37,319 nucleotides of DNA from an uncultured Prevotella sp. Lineage in GTDB: Bacteria > Bacteroidota > Bacteroidia > Bacteroidales > Bacteroidaceae. Shown piece after piece: positions 16,883-26,012 of this stretch (positions are counted from its first letter, which is position 1; each line of letters begins with the position of its first letter). The stretch spans positions 1 through 37,319 of the forward strand of contig NZ_URNN01000007.1 of NCBI RefSeq assembly GCF_900549175.1, read 5' to 3'. The translations under genes were made by a program, and so were the position numbers. Under the pieces are notes generated by a model. That model did no database searches. It saw nothing but the letters and a program-made list of their open reading frames with translations, and had not been told where the DNA came from.

Positions 16883-16945
16883 TCACTCCCCAAAAACAGC
16901 CATCACCACATGGTCGTTGTAGAAACGTGTTGATATCTTGCTCAT
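16883..16945 (-). pseudogene. Short remnant reading MSKISTRFYNDHVVMAVFGE
   Basis: An ATG 16 bases after the tandem-HEPN gene begins a 20-codon frame that ends in TGA. The MSKISTRFYND start resembles the first residues of a Bacteroidota BRO-N/antirepressor-like or restriction-associated protein family. The rest of such a protein is not found downstream. I see it as a possible leftover of a lost gene, but the match is short. Confidence 0.3.
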
Positions 16946-16960
16946 TTGTGGTATATTATC

Positions 16961-18445
16961 TTACTTAAACATATCCAATAACCTGTTCATACCATCCTCT
17001 AATACTTTCAAAACACGTTCTTTGTCCTTTTGTGGCATATTCGAATCTTGTATTTTACTTCTGAATTTATTATATGGTTCAAACAACTTTTGCTGGTATT
17101 TTATGTTTTCTTTTTCTGAAATATCTTTTATACCATAATCACTTAAACGAATTATCCTTGGCAGCAATTGAAGAAACGCAAGTGCTTTTTTAAGTTCCCC
17201 CTCAAAAGACATATCTAATAATATTTTCCATAATTCTTGAAGATAGAGTTTTTTCCCTTTTTTTATGTGGGCATATTTATGGCGTATATTCCTTATTGTT
17301 CCATCTTCATCAAACGAATAAAGAATTGAATCTATATCTTCCAGTTCATTCCGTATTCTTTTATATTCACAAGAAGAGAGATTATTATATACATATTGTT
17401 TCCATAACGATAATGTATTAGTATTTTCCTTAGAACGATATATTTTATTATAGCCCTCATACATAATCAAATTTAGTCGAATCAGATTTAATCTTCTTTC
17501 GATATAATATTCAGAAGCAAGAAAACCTCTTATGGCTACACCTAAATCTATATAAACATAATGTAATAATATTGGCAATTTAGCAACATCTCTCTTGTTT
17601 TTTAAATCATTTATATCTTCCTCACTGAACAAAGATAACCATTTTTCTGGTAAGTTCTCAAAAATTGCATACGTATGCATGTTCTTATCCAAGAAATTAG
17701 AGTATTTTTGAATTTCAGAACCAATCTTTGTATATAAGCCTTTCATTAAGGTTTTTATCAAACATTTGTCTAATTTAGTTTCTTGCAAATCTAAAGATTC
17801 ATTATTCATTGGATTCTCAATAATAGACGTGCATAGAATCAATAAATTATTTAAAGGCTGCACTACAGCCAAAAAACTGCATATTCTTCGTGCTTCTACT
17901 TCCTCGTCTATATTTACCAAATACCTATATAATTTTTCTATGTCGAAATCATAGTGTAGCGACATATCTCTATAATTTTTATCTATGCAACTATCAAAAT
18001 AATTATCTCTATAAAAGACAACATTTTCATTTATTCCTGCAACAATATTGTTTATTTTATCATTCTGTAATGATGTTAGAAATGAGGATACTCTATTCCA
18101 TGAACTCTTCTCTGTCATAAAATATGCTTTATAAAATTCAGCAGTAATAAATACAAGATATTTTAGATTTATCCGTCGTTCTATCATTATGTCTGATCTA
18201 AAGTCTGCACGTAAAGCTGTAGCAATTTCAATTATTACATAAAGTACAGAAGCATGTAATTCTGTTATATTTTTGAGAATAATTTGCTGTTGACCATTAT
18301 CTGTAGATTTTCGCATTACTAACAGTAACGATAATCTACTATGTAATACGGGGAATAATTCTTTTATTAAATTTCCCATATTTTCATATAATTTGTCTCT
18401 ACCTTCTTCTGAAAGAAGCGTTACATTTTCTTGTATCTTATTCAT
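16961..18445 (-). CDS. Tandem HEPN-like domain protein, predicted ribonuclease
   Basis: The family was not recognised by name. The 494-residue protein is an internal duplication. Half 1 (about 60-205) contains EIATALRADF, IERRINLKYL (88-97) and YRDMSLHYD (158-166). Half 2 (about 290-435) contains DLGVAIRGFL, IERRLNLIRL (315-324) and IRHKYAHIK (387-395). Thus each half has an ERR helix and, 70 or 72 residues later, an Rx4H motif: R159/H164 and R388/H393. This is the catalytic motif of HEPN ribonucleases, with the usual D or H right after the Arg. A helical spacer of about 85 residues separates the halves. No signal peptide or membrane segment is clear. The codons are AT-rich, unlike the flanking core genes. 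Neighbours are a truncated PLD-helicase upstream and DUF1016 nucleases downstream, so a defence role is inferred. Confidence 0.65.
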   Translation of the reverse strand: MNKIQENVTLLSEEGRDKLYENMGNLIKELFPVLHSRLSLLLVMRKSTDNGQQQIILKNITELHASVLYVIIEIATALRADFRSDIMIERRINLKYLVFITAEFYKAYFMTEKSSWNRVSSFLTSLQNDKINNIVAGINENVVFYRDNYFDSCIDKNYRDMSLHYDFDIEKLYRYLVNIDEEVEARRICSFLAVVQPLNNLLILCTSIIENPMNNESLDLQETKLDKCLIKTLMKGLYTKIGSEIQKYSNFLDKNMHTYAIFENLPEKWLSLFSEEDINDLKNKRDVAKLPILLHYVYIDLGVAIRGFLASEYYIERRLNLIRLNLIMYEGYNKIYRSKENTNTLSLWKQYVYNNLSSCEYKRIRNELEDIDSILYSFDEDGTIRNIRHKYAHIKKGKKLYLQELWKILLDMSFEGELKKALAFLQLLPRIIRLSDYGIKDISEKENIKYQQKLFEPYNKFRSKIQDSNMPQKDKERVLKVLEDGMNRLLDMFK

Positions 18446-18678
18446 ATTATATTATCAGTTAAAAACATTCCTATACTCATCCCTTTTAATCTGGTATGTC
18501 TCATTATAAGACTGATTACTCCAACTAAATATTATAAAATCCAACTAACTTTCACCAATGTTGCATATGATAGTGTTATGGTATTGAAGCATAAAAAAAT
18601 TACACTTCCAATGAAAGAATGATTAAAATTAGCGATGTGAAGTTCTAAAATTATAGTCCCATTTCATAATAGTAAATT
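18446..18678. other. AT-rich gap between helicase fragment and HEPN gene
   Basis: This stretch of 233 bases is very AT-rich and has no believable gene on either strand. It holds a short direct repeat, tccaacta (18538-18566 region), and no TAnnTTTG element on the minus strand. It occupies the place where the C-terminal half of the helicase gene should be. Confidence 0.5.
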
Positions 18679-20277
18679 TTACTCTTCATTTAATTCACCC
18701 AGCATTTCTTTTGAATACAATCGGCTGTACTGGTCGCCATTTACTGTTTGAAACTTAACAGCTTTAGGCACACGGTCAGGGAAGTAAGATTTGTGCCCAT
18801 CTTTAAATTCCAAATATTTGCGCCCGTTGCTTGGGTCGGTCTTTGCATAGTTGTCTTTAATGAAGGTGCGTGTACGACGAACCAAGAACAGTTTCATCAG
18901 TTCCTGCCAGTCCTCCTGACATTCACTGCGCTCAAACGCCCTGATGCTTCGAATAAAATCCTCATGCCTTTCCGCGAACTTGCGTTCTCCGCCAATCTCA
19001 CGTATATAAGCCTCTGGGCGAATGCCTAAATCGGTGTCATCGTCTATAAACAGACGTAACTGGCTGCTCAAATCCTTAAATTGCTTGTTATACGGGGTTG
19101 CTGTTAGCAATAACACCTTGCAGTCTTGCTTTTGTATAAGGTCTCTGATGTTGCGATAGCGTGTTCCCTGACTGTTGCGCAGATTATGACTTTCATCTAC
19201 AATGATAAGTTTGTAATATCGTGCATTATCCACATCTATGGGTTTTGCCATGGACATGATATCTGCTTTCAGGTCATATTGCTTACGATATTTTGCCCAC
19301 ATATCCTGCAGGTTGGCCGGGCAGATAATCAGGGTGTTGCTGCCGAATGTGTTTTCATACATCTTTGCAATGGCGCAGGCGGTAATGGTCTTACCCAGTC
19401 CTACAACATCGCCAATCATTGCACCGCCACGTTTCTCGTTGTTCAAATGGCGGGCAGCAATTTTGACTGCTGTTTGTTGGAACTCGAAGAGACTGTTCCT
19501 GAATTCTGCGGGAATCGTAAATTCCTTGATGCCCGAACGTGCTTCTTCGCTAAGATGATAGGCTGTTTTCAGATAAATATAATAAGGCGGGATGTCTCTT
19601 TCGCCAGCCCAACTGTTGTCTATAATGTCTATCAGTTCTTTGGTAATGTCCAGACAGAACTTGTCTTCCCATCGGTCATCAAACCATCGGGACAGTTTCT
19701 CCGCACTGTCACTGTCACCAAACTCTGCATTCAGCTCACCTTGTTTTGTCAAACCTGAATAGGTGAGATTACTGCTGCCCATTATGGCTTGAATCTTATT
19801 GAAATTGTCATCAGGGCGATGTGCGAGATAGAGCTTTGCATGAAGTGGTTCACGCAGGTATAGTTTCACACAAACCTTCTCGTCTTTCATTTGTGCGGAA
19901 AGACGCCGCAGTGTAAACTCGTCTTGTTTTGTTGGCAAGCCTAACTGGAGCTGACGCTTGAAATCACGTGCTATTTCAAGTTTACAACGACTGACATAGT
20001 TGGCATCAGGCAGTGTCTGTTCTGTATAAAGTTGCCGTATAAGTTCTTCCGCAGGGCGATGCATGCCTATCAGTAAACGGCATTTCCTAAATACCCGTTT
20101 GTCGTTTTCATATACATAATCTCCTGTCAGACCGTCAACCTGTTCCACCACAAGGTTCCATCCCCGCAGATTGAAATAGCCAACACAGAAGTCTACACGT
20201 TTCACCCCCACATTGGTAATGATGCCTTGTAGTCCTTCTGTAAACTTCGTTTCTATGTTATCGTATATTCTTGCCAT
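18679..20277 (-). pseudogene. PLD-nuclease/SNF2-helicase gene lacking its C-terminal half
   Basis: The product has 532 residues. The N-terminal part is a phospholipase-D-type nuclease domain: HAKLYL with H146 and K148, then MGSSNLTYSG (166-175) and NAEFGD. The helicase part has Walker A GDVVGLGKT (289-297), ICPANLQDMW (motif Ia), DESH (361-364) and TATP (392-395), an SNF2-type first RecA lobe. It ends at LGELNEE with a stop, before any second RecA lobe (motifs IV-VI). Complete relatives have roughly 1,000 or more residues, so ATP-driven translocation is very probably lost. The PLD domain may still be intact. Complete versions are typical of phage-defence and restriction-like islands. The truncation looks like a deletion connected to the arrival of the HEPN gene or another rearrangement. 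Confidence 0.8.
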
Positions 20278-20405
20278 ATTATATAAGTGATATACCTATT
20301 TTAGAAGATGCACTTTATGAATTGTAATAGATTATGGTTAGAATGATTTCTTTAGGAAATCTTAAGTATTGGTCGAAAGGTATAAACAGATAAAAGAAGA
20401 TGCGG

Positions 20406-21395
20406 TCAGTAGGATAGGGTATTTTCTGGCCTCCACGTGTCGTTGATGCCGAACACTTCTTCCATCGTTATCTTTTGTGCCTCTTTCTTTGTCAGTCGGC
20501 GGGTCCATTCGGCGCGTTTGTCGGTCTTGGCACCCTCGCCGCGGTTGTTGTACTCCATGTAGCGGGCGGTCTGCTGGCGTTCTTTCTGCCAGTGGTGCCA
20601 TCCCTCGGGGCGTATGTGGCTCCCCATCTCACAGTTCATGAAGACGGTGTGGCCGTAGTCGCGCCACGGGCGTCCGAGGTATACCTTGTCTATACCCTCG
20701 TCAGCCGTAAGGCGGCAGTTGTTGAACACGTAGCCGTAGGGGCGGTCCTGCGGTGTCGATGCCGCCGTTATGTATGAGTTGGCGCGGCTGCGTATCTCGC
20801 AGTTTTCAAACCATGCTGTGGAGGGACCGAAGATGAAGTCGGTGGTGCCCTCTATGTAGCAGTTCTTGAAAAGCAGGCGTGTACCCGCAATACCGGTGTA
20901 TACGGTATCCTGATGTCCGAGCAGGCGGCAGTTGATGAATACGAGGCGGTCACCTTCGGTATGCAGTGCCACGGCCTGTCCGAGCCGGGCCGAGTTGTTT
21001 TCGATGGTTATGTTTTTGAAAGTTATGCTGCTGCCCTCCACCTTCACCGTATACGTGCGGAAAGTGCCTATGCCCTTTCCTGTAAGTGGATTGACGATGT
21101 TGGCATGGTCATCGTATGTGATGACGGTTGCGTCGCGGTCTTCTCCCAATATCTCGATGTTGGTGAGCCACTGAGGGATGATGAGCTTTTCCTTGTACGT
21201 GCCTTTCTTTACGTATATCACCTTGTGATATTCCATAAATGCCCGGCACACCTCCACCGCCTCGGCTATGGTTCGGAACTCGCCCGTACCGTCGCGTGCC
21301 ACCACAATGGTGTCGGGATTGTCATACTTGTTGGCGGCAAATATGCCGGTGGCAAATGTCAGTATGATACTTAGCAGAATCAGTTTTTTTTTCAT
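20406..21395 (-). CDS. Pectin methylesterase (CE8), secreted
   Basis: The signal peptide covers residues 1-20 (MKKKLILLSIILTFATGIFA). The remainder is the right-handed beta-helix of carbohydrate esterase family 8, with GQAVAL (Q140), HQDTVY (Q162, D163), DFIFG (D186) and LGRPW (R242), which are the catalytic and oxyanion residues of the family. It removes methyl groups from homogalacturonan. Length (329) is normal for a single-domain enzyme. It lies 64 bases downstream of rel on the same strand, with no promoter element seen between them, and is the first gene beyond the accessory island. No pectate lyase or GH28 neighbour is present, so its partners are elsewhere. Confidence 0.92.
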   Translation of the reverse strand: MKKKLILLSIILTFATGIFAANKYDNPDTIVVARDGTGEFRTIAEAVEVCRAFMEYHKVIYVKKGTYKEKLIIPQWLTNIEILGEDRDATVITYDDHANIVNPLTGKGIGTFRTYTVKVEGSSITFKNITIENNSARLGQAVALHTEGDRLVFINCRLLGHQDTVYTGIAGTRLLFKNCYIEGTTDFIFGPSTAWFENCEIRSRANSYITAASTPQDRPYGYVFNNCRLTADEGIDKVYLGRPWRDYGHTVFMNCEMGSHIRPEGWHHWQKERQQTARYMEYNNRGEGAKTDKRAEWTRRLTKKEAQKITMEEVFGINDTWRPENTLSY

Positions 21396-21459
21396 CTCTT
21401 TCTTTTTTTGTTTGTTTTATGGTTGCCGGCACATTCACTTGCCTGTGGCGACGAAAGCG

Positions 21460-23730
21460 TCACATTATCTGAGTCACCTTTTGGAGGTTGTTTACCTTCT
21501 TCAGACTTTCAATGATGGCCTTCACGTCTTCTTTGTCGTGTATTCTCACCTCGATGGTGCCTTTGAATATGCCTTCGTCGCTGCTCAGAACTATCTTGTG
21601 AATGTTGATGTTCATCTGCTCCGAGATTATACGTGTCACCTCGTTAAGCAGTCCGATGCGGTCAATGCCCTCTATCTGTATTGTCGCGTCGAAATACAGT
21701 TTGCGGTGCATGTCCCATTTGGCGTCAAGAATGTGGTTGCCGAAACTCGTTTTCAGTTTCGCCGCCACGGGACACGAACGTTTGTGTATTTCGATTTGCT
21801 TTTGGGTGTCTATGAATCCGAGTATGTCATCTCCCGGTATGGGATGGCAGCAGTGCATGAACTTGTATTGCCCTATGTTTTCATCGGTGATGAATATGGG
21901 CTTTTTGCGGTTGAATTTCTCCGGAACGACAAACAGTTTCGTCGTAGCAGACTCATTCTTGCTGTCCTTGTCCGACTTGATGAACGGCACATACTTGCGC
22001 CATCCCTTGCCTTTCTGCGATTTGGTCTTCTTGCCGCGAAGTTCGTTGATGTCGTTTTCGCCCAGCAGTATTGTCCTTTCGCCCAAAGCCTGAAGGAAGT
22101 TCTCGCGTTTCGGTATGTTGTGGAAAGCAGCCAGTTGGTCGGCAACGGCATTGGTGTACTGCACGTCGTTCTTTTCGAGGAAGGCGGTCAGCGTCTCTTC
22201 GCCCCGCTTCTGTGTTTCGCGTCCGTCGCGTCGCAGTATGGCTTCAATCTTGGCCTTGGCCTTTGCCGTGCTGGCAAAGTTTATCCATGCCGGCTGTACG
22301 TGCTGCGACTTCGATGTGAGAATTTCCACCTGGTCACCGCTTTGCAGCTTGTGGCTCAGCGGCACGAGCTTGTGGTTGACCTTGGCACCTATGCAATGGC
22401 TGCCGAGGAATGTGTGTATCGAGAAGGCGAAATCAAGAGCCGTACATCCGGCCGGCATCGTCTTTATCTCGCCTTTCGGCGTGAACACGAATATCTCCGA
22501 GGCAAACAGGTTGAGCTTGATGGCATCGAGGAAGTCCATGGCGTTTGGCTGCGGGTCGTCGAGTATCTCCTTTATGGTGTGCAGCCATTCGTTAAGTTCG
22601 CCGTCGTCCTCGCTCATCTCGATGTTTCCGTCCTCCTTGTACTTCCAATGGGCGGCGAAGCCTTGTTCGGCAACCTCGTCCATCTTGTCCGACCTTATCT
22701 GCACCTCTATCCATCGTCCCTGCTTCGACATCAGCGTTACGTGCAGAGCCTGATAGCCGTTGGCCTTGGGGTGGTTTATCCAGTCGCGCAGGCGGTCCGG
22801 ATGCGACTGGTATATCTTGCTTATGGCGACATAAATCTTGAAACACTCGTTTATTTCGTCCTCACGGTTCTGTGGCGTAAAGATGATGCGTACGGCCAGT
22901 ATGTCGTAAATCTCTTCGAAAGCGACGTGCTTGGTCTGCATCTTGTGCCAAATGGAGTAGGGGCTTTTCACCCTTTCCTTTATCACATACTTGATGCCCA
23001 TTTCCTTCATGGCCTCTTCTATCGGTGCCGTAAACTGGTCGAAGAGGGTGTGGCGTGAGGCCTGCGTGGATGCCAGCTTATTCTGTATCGAGGCATACTC
23101 CTCCGGGTGTTCATAGCAGAAGCTCAGGTTCTCGAGCTCGGTCTTTATCTTGTTCAGTCCGAGTCGGTTGGCCAAAGGTGCATAGATGTACAGTGTCTCG
23201 CCGGCAATCTTGTACTGCTTGTTGGCCGGCTGGCTTTGCAGTGTGCGCATGTTGTGCAGGCGGTCGCATATCTTTATGAGAATCACGCGTATGTCATCGC
23301 TCATCGTCAGCAGCAGCTTCTTGAAGTTTTCAGCCTGTGCCGATGCCTGGTCGCCGAAGATGCCGCCGCTGATTTTTGTCAGTCCGTCGACAATCTGTGC
23401 CACCTTCGCGCCGAAGATGTTCTCTATGTCTTCGGTGGTGTAGTCGGTGTCTTCCACCACGTCGTGCAGCAGTGCCGCACAGATGCTTGTAGAGCCGAGT
23501 CCCACTTCTTCGCATGCTATCTGTGCCACAGCGATGGGGTGCAATATGTATGGTTCGCCCGAAAGCCGCCGCACTCCCTTGTGGGCCTGACGGGCAAAAT
23601 TGAAAGCCTTGGTTATGACATCCACCTTCTTGCGGTGGCGTGATGCCATATAGGTGTCCAACAGATGTTTGAACGCATCGTCAATCATTTTTGCGTCTTC
23701 GGCTTCTCTCTTTATCTGGTCGTCATTCAT
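21460..23730 (-). CDS. rel: Bifunctional (p)ppGpp synthetase/hydrolase
   Basis: The 756-residue protein makes and breaks the stringent-response alarmone. The N-terminal HD hydrolase has HPIAVAQ (64-70) and HDVVEDTD (89-96), so hydrolysis should be intact. The synthetase domain has KERVKSPYSIWHKM, EIYDILAVRII, GYQALHVT and the catalytic EVQIRS. A TGS domain follows (about 395-460, with FVFTPKGEIKTMPAGCTALDFAF), then a helical/zinc-finger region (CCHPIPGDDILGF) and a C-terminal ACT domain. The layout and length are those of Bacteroidota Rel/SpoT. It lies 133 bases after mltD, downstream of parAB, a gene order conserved in the order. A GC-rich hairpin lies in the gap to mltD. Confidence 0.96.
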   Translation of the reverse strand: MNDDQIKREAEDAKMIDDAFKHLLDTYMASRHRKKVDVITKAFNFARQAHKGVRRLSGEPYILHPIAVAQIACEEVGLGSTSICAALLHDVVEDTDYTTEDIENIFGAKVAQIVDGLTKISGGIFGDQASAQAENFKKLLLTMSDDIRVILIKICDRLHNMRTLQSQPANKQYKIAGETLYIYAPLANRLGLNKIKTELENLSFCYEHPEEYASIQNKLASTQASRHTLFDQFTAPIEEAMKEMGIKYVIKERVKSPYSIWHKMQTKHVAFEEIYDILAVRIIFTPQNREDEINECFKIYVAISKIYQSHPDRLRDWINHPKANGYQALHVTLMSKQGRWIEVQIRSDKMDEVAEQGFAAHWKYKEDGNIEMSEDDGELNEWLHTIKEILDDPQPNAMDFLDAIKLNLFASEIFVFTPKGEIKTMPAGCTALDFAFSIHTFLGSHCIGAKVNHKLVPLSHKLQSGDQVEILTSKSQHVQPAWINFASTAKAKAKIEAILRRDGRETQKRGEETLTAFLEKNDVQYTNAVADQLAAFHNIPKRENFLQALGERTILLGENDINELRGKKTKSQKGKGWRKYVPFIKSDKDSKNESATTKLFVVPEKFNRKKPIFITDENIGQYKFMHCCHPIPGDDILGFIDTQKQIEIHKRSCPVAAKLKTSFGNHILDAKWDMHRKLYFDATIQIEGIDRIGLLNEVTRIISEQMNINIHKIVLSSDEGIFKGTIEVRIHDKEDVKAIIESLKKVNNLQKVTQIM

Positions 23731-23803
23731 GGGGCCTGTCCTCCTGTGAGTTGTTGTTTATATAATATATAATAAGGTGTAAGTGCAGATTGATTAGAGG
23801 CAC

Positions 23804-23853
23804 AATCCCCTGCGGTCTCCCCTTAATATCAGGGGGGAGGGCAGGGGATTTTT
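23804..23853 (+). terminator. GC-rich hairpin between mltD and rel
   Basis: Arms aatcccctgc (23804-23813) and gcaggggatt (23841-23850) pair fully, and a T-run follows on the plus strand. Inner bases ctcccc and gggggag pair further. The genes on both sides are read on the minus strand, where no long T-run follows, so it can dampen rather than end transcription from mltD into rel. Confidence 0.5.
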
Positions 23854-23863
23854 GGTATGTCTT

Positions 23864-25189
23864 TTATCTTACTCTGAGTTTCTTTCCGGCACGGATATTA
23901 CTGTTTTTCAGTCCGTTCAGCTTTTTCAGCTTGGCCACGGTGGTGCCGTTGCGCTTGGCTATTTCTGACAGCGTCTGTCCGCTCTTGATGGTGACTGTCC
24001 TGCCTCCTGATGACCTGTGGCTTCGCGACGACCTCCGGCTTCTCGATGTTGTCCGGCTCGTGGTCACGGGTGTATTGTCGTTGACAGCCACCACGCTGCG
24101 GTTGGGCAGCAGCTCATCGGCCCTGTATTTGTATATCTCCTCTTCGTTGTCTATGAATTTGCCTATCTCCGTCTGCGGCAGTCTTACACTTGCCTCGATG
24201 GCAGTGGTGCCCGGAATTATGTCGCGCCGGTATGATGGGTTGAGGGCGCGCAACTGTTCTATGTCGATGTTGCACACTTGGGCTATCTGCTCCAGATGTA
24301 CGTTGCGTTTCACGATGATGGTGTCTGTCTGTGCCGGCAGACGGGTGGTCATGGGGCAGATGTTGTGCTCGCAGTAATAGTTCATTATGTAGTTGGCGGC
24401 AATGAAGGCCGGAACATATCCGCGTGTCTCTTTCGGCAGATAGGGATATATCTGCCAATAATCGCGCTCGCCGTTGGCTCTGTGAATGGCCTTGTTTATC
24501 TGCGCCGGTCCGCAGTTGTATGCCGCTATCACCAGATTCCAGTCGCCGAAAATCTTGTACAGGTCGCTAAGATAGTGGGCGGCGGCATACGATGACTTGA
24601 CCGGGTCGCAACGCTCGTCGATGAGTGAGTTCACTTTCAGGTCGTATTGTTTTCCGGTGGTCAGCATAAACTGCCACAGACCGGTAGCTCCCACGCGCGA
24701 CACGGCTTTGGGGTTGAGTGCCGACTCTATTATCGGCAGATATTTCAGCTCCAGCGGCAGATTGTAGGCTTCGAGCGCCTCCTCGAATATGGGCATGTAG
24801 AAATTTGATGCTCCGAGCATGTAGCTCACTGAGTGGCGCAGGCGTCCGCTGTAACGGTCGATAAACTTCTGCACCACGTCGTTGTAGGGCATCTCTATCA
24901 CCGTAGGCATGTGTTTCAGTCGTTCTATGTACACCTCCTTTTCAAAAACAGGGTTTTCGTCTTTCATCTGGCAGTCGTTGTCCTCGTCAAGATAAGTCTT
25001 CGACATGTATAGGTTCATGAGACTGTCAAGAGCATAGTTCATGGCTTCAGGAAAAGCCACAACCTCGCTAATACCCTTATCGTCAGTCACTGTTATCTCG
25101 TCAACAGCAATGGTGTCATTTTGTGCCGATATCGTGCCGCTTCCGCAAAAGCACATCGTTATGGCAAACAATATTGTTTTCTTATTCAT
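23864..25189 (-). CDS. mltD: Lytic murein transglycosylase with LysM (MltD-like)
   Basis: The start used is the ATG of MNKKTILFAITMCFCGSGTISA, a signal peptide; an upstream in-frame Met would overlap the preceding gene and add 38 unlikely residues. The transglycosylase domain has the catalytic Glu in PIIESALNPKAVSRVGATGLW, then FGDWNLVIAAYNCGP and YVPAFIAANYIM. A degenerate LysM-like stretch (KRNVHLEQIAQVCNIDIEQL) and one good C-terminal LysM (SGQTLSEIAKRNGTTVAKLK, to the end) bind peptidoglycan; an Arg/Ser-rich linker (TSRTTSRSRRSSRSHRSS) precedes the last. It cleaves glycan strands in the periplasm. The gene lies in the conserved block parA-parB-DUF5683-mltD-rel, 40 bases after DUF5683. Confidence 0.92.
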   Translation of the reverse strand: MNKKTILFAITMCFCGSGTISAQNDTIAVDEITVTDDKGISEVVAFPEAMNYALDSLMNLYMSKTYLDEDNDCQMKDENPVFEKEVYIERLKHMPTVIEMPYNDVVQKFIDRYSGRLRHSVSYMLGASNFYMPIFEEALEAYNLPLELKYLPIIESALNPKAVSRVGATGLWQFMLTTGKQYDLKVNSLIDERCDPVKSSYAAAHYLSDLYKIFGDWNLVIAAYNCGPAQINKAIHRANGERDYWQIYPYLPKETRGYVPAFIAANYIMNYYCEHNICPMTTRLPAQTDTIIVKRNVHLEQIAQVCNIDIEQLRALNPSYRRDIIPGTTAIEASVRLPQTEIGKFIDNEEEIYKYRADELLPNRSVVAVNDNTPVTTSRTTSRSRRSSRSHRSSGGRTVTIKSGQTLSEIAKRNGTTVAKLKKLNGLKNSNIRAGKKLRVR

Positions 25190-25229
25190 TATGTATATAT
25201 TCGGTATCTGTATTCTGTATTTTTTTAGT

Positions 25230-26003
25230 CTAAAAGGTAAGGCTGCACTGCAGTCCCAAAGCGGCCGAACCGTCAAGCAGACTGCCCGTTTTGCTGCCGC
25301 CAATGACTGCCGGCTCGACCTTCAGGCTGAGGTCTTTGGAAATGTCAAACTCCGACAACTCTGCGTCGACATACGCGTCTATCACCGAGAGGGCGTACAC
25401 TCCCACAAGACAGAAGAAGCTCATGTCGCGCCACCGGCGGTATCTGTCTTTGCGGCTTTTGAAGAGTTTCTTGTACCGTTCTTCGTTCGAACTGTCTATC
25501 TGTTTTCCCAAATGCAGGAACTTGTTGTAGCTCTGCGTCGTGGGGTCATCGTCCATGATGTCGAGATAGGCCTGTGAGTAGTCCTTGTACATCATGTTGT
25601 TCCAGTTCATGGCATAGAGACAGCCCATCATTCCGCCGTAGAATATGGGCAGTTTCCAGTATTTCCGGTTGTATATCTGTCCGGCACCCGGCAACACCAT
25701 GGCCAGCCACAACGCACGTTGCGGACTGGGAGACCATGTGGCCCAGTCGCGTTTGGTCTTCACCGCCGACAGTGTGTCGTCATCGGTTATGCCGTTTCTT
25801 TTTTTCATTGCCTTGGCCTTGTTTCCGGCCGCAAGTTCCGCTTCGGCCATCATAGCCTCAAGGCTGTCGGCCGATATGGTATCCTGTATCTCTACAAGCG
25901 TTGTGTCGGCCACATTCTGTGCCGGAGCGGCGATATGTATTGCCGCCAGCAGCAATCCGATGGCCGACATGCGTAGTGCGTATGTTGTTGCGTATCGTTT
26001 CAA
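25230..26003 (-). CDS. DUF5683-domain protein, signal peptide and membrane segments
   Basis: The 257-residue protein starts with a signal-like helix (about 8-28, ending APAQ). DUF5683 begins with WSPSPQRALWLAMVLPGAGQIYNRKYWKLPIFYGGMMGCLY (91-131), a pattern of paired membrane helices with the family's PGAGQIYN motif, and has a later helix with FFCLVGVYALSVIDAYVDAEL. The last part forms a beta-strand-like end, LQCSLTF. Function is unknown. It lies 9 bases after parB and 40 bases before mltD, in an order conserved in Bacteroidota. The context suggests an envelope role linked to growth or division, but that is inference. Confidence 0.85.
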   Translation of the reverse strand: MKRYATTYALRMSAIGLLLAAIHIAAPAQNVADTTLVEIQDTISADSLEAMMAEAELAAGNKAKAMKKRNGITDDDTLSAVKTKRDWATWSPSPQRALWLAMVLPGAGQIYNRKYWKLPIFYGGMMGCLYAMNWNNMMYKDYSQAYLDIMDDDPTTQSYNKFLHLGKQIDSSNEERYKKLFKSRKDRYRRWRDMSFFCLVGVYALSVIDAYVDAELSEFDISKDLSLKVEPAVIGGSKTGSLLDGSAALGLQCSLTF

Positions 26004-26012
26004 AACATCCGG

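Noticed and set aside
21268..23058. 596-codon open frame antisense to rel
   Set aside because: It overlaps rel entirely and partly the pectinesterase; the sense genes have intact motifs, so this is a shadow.
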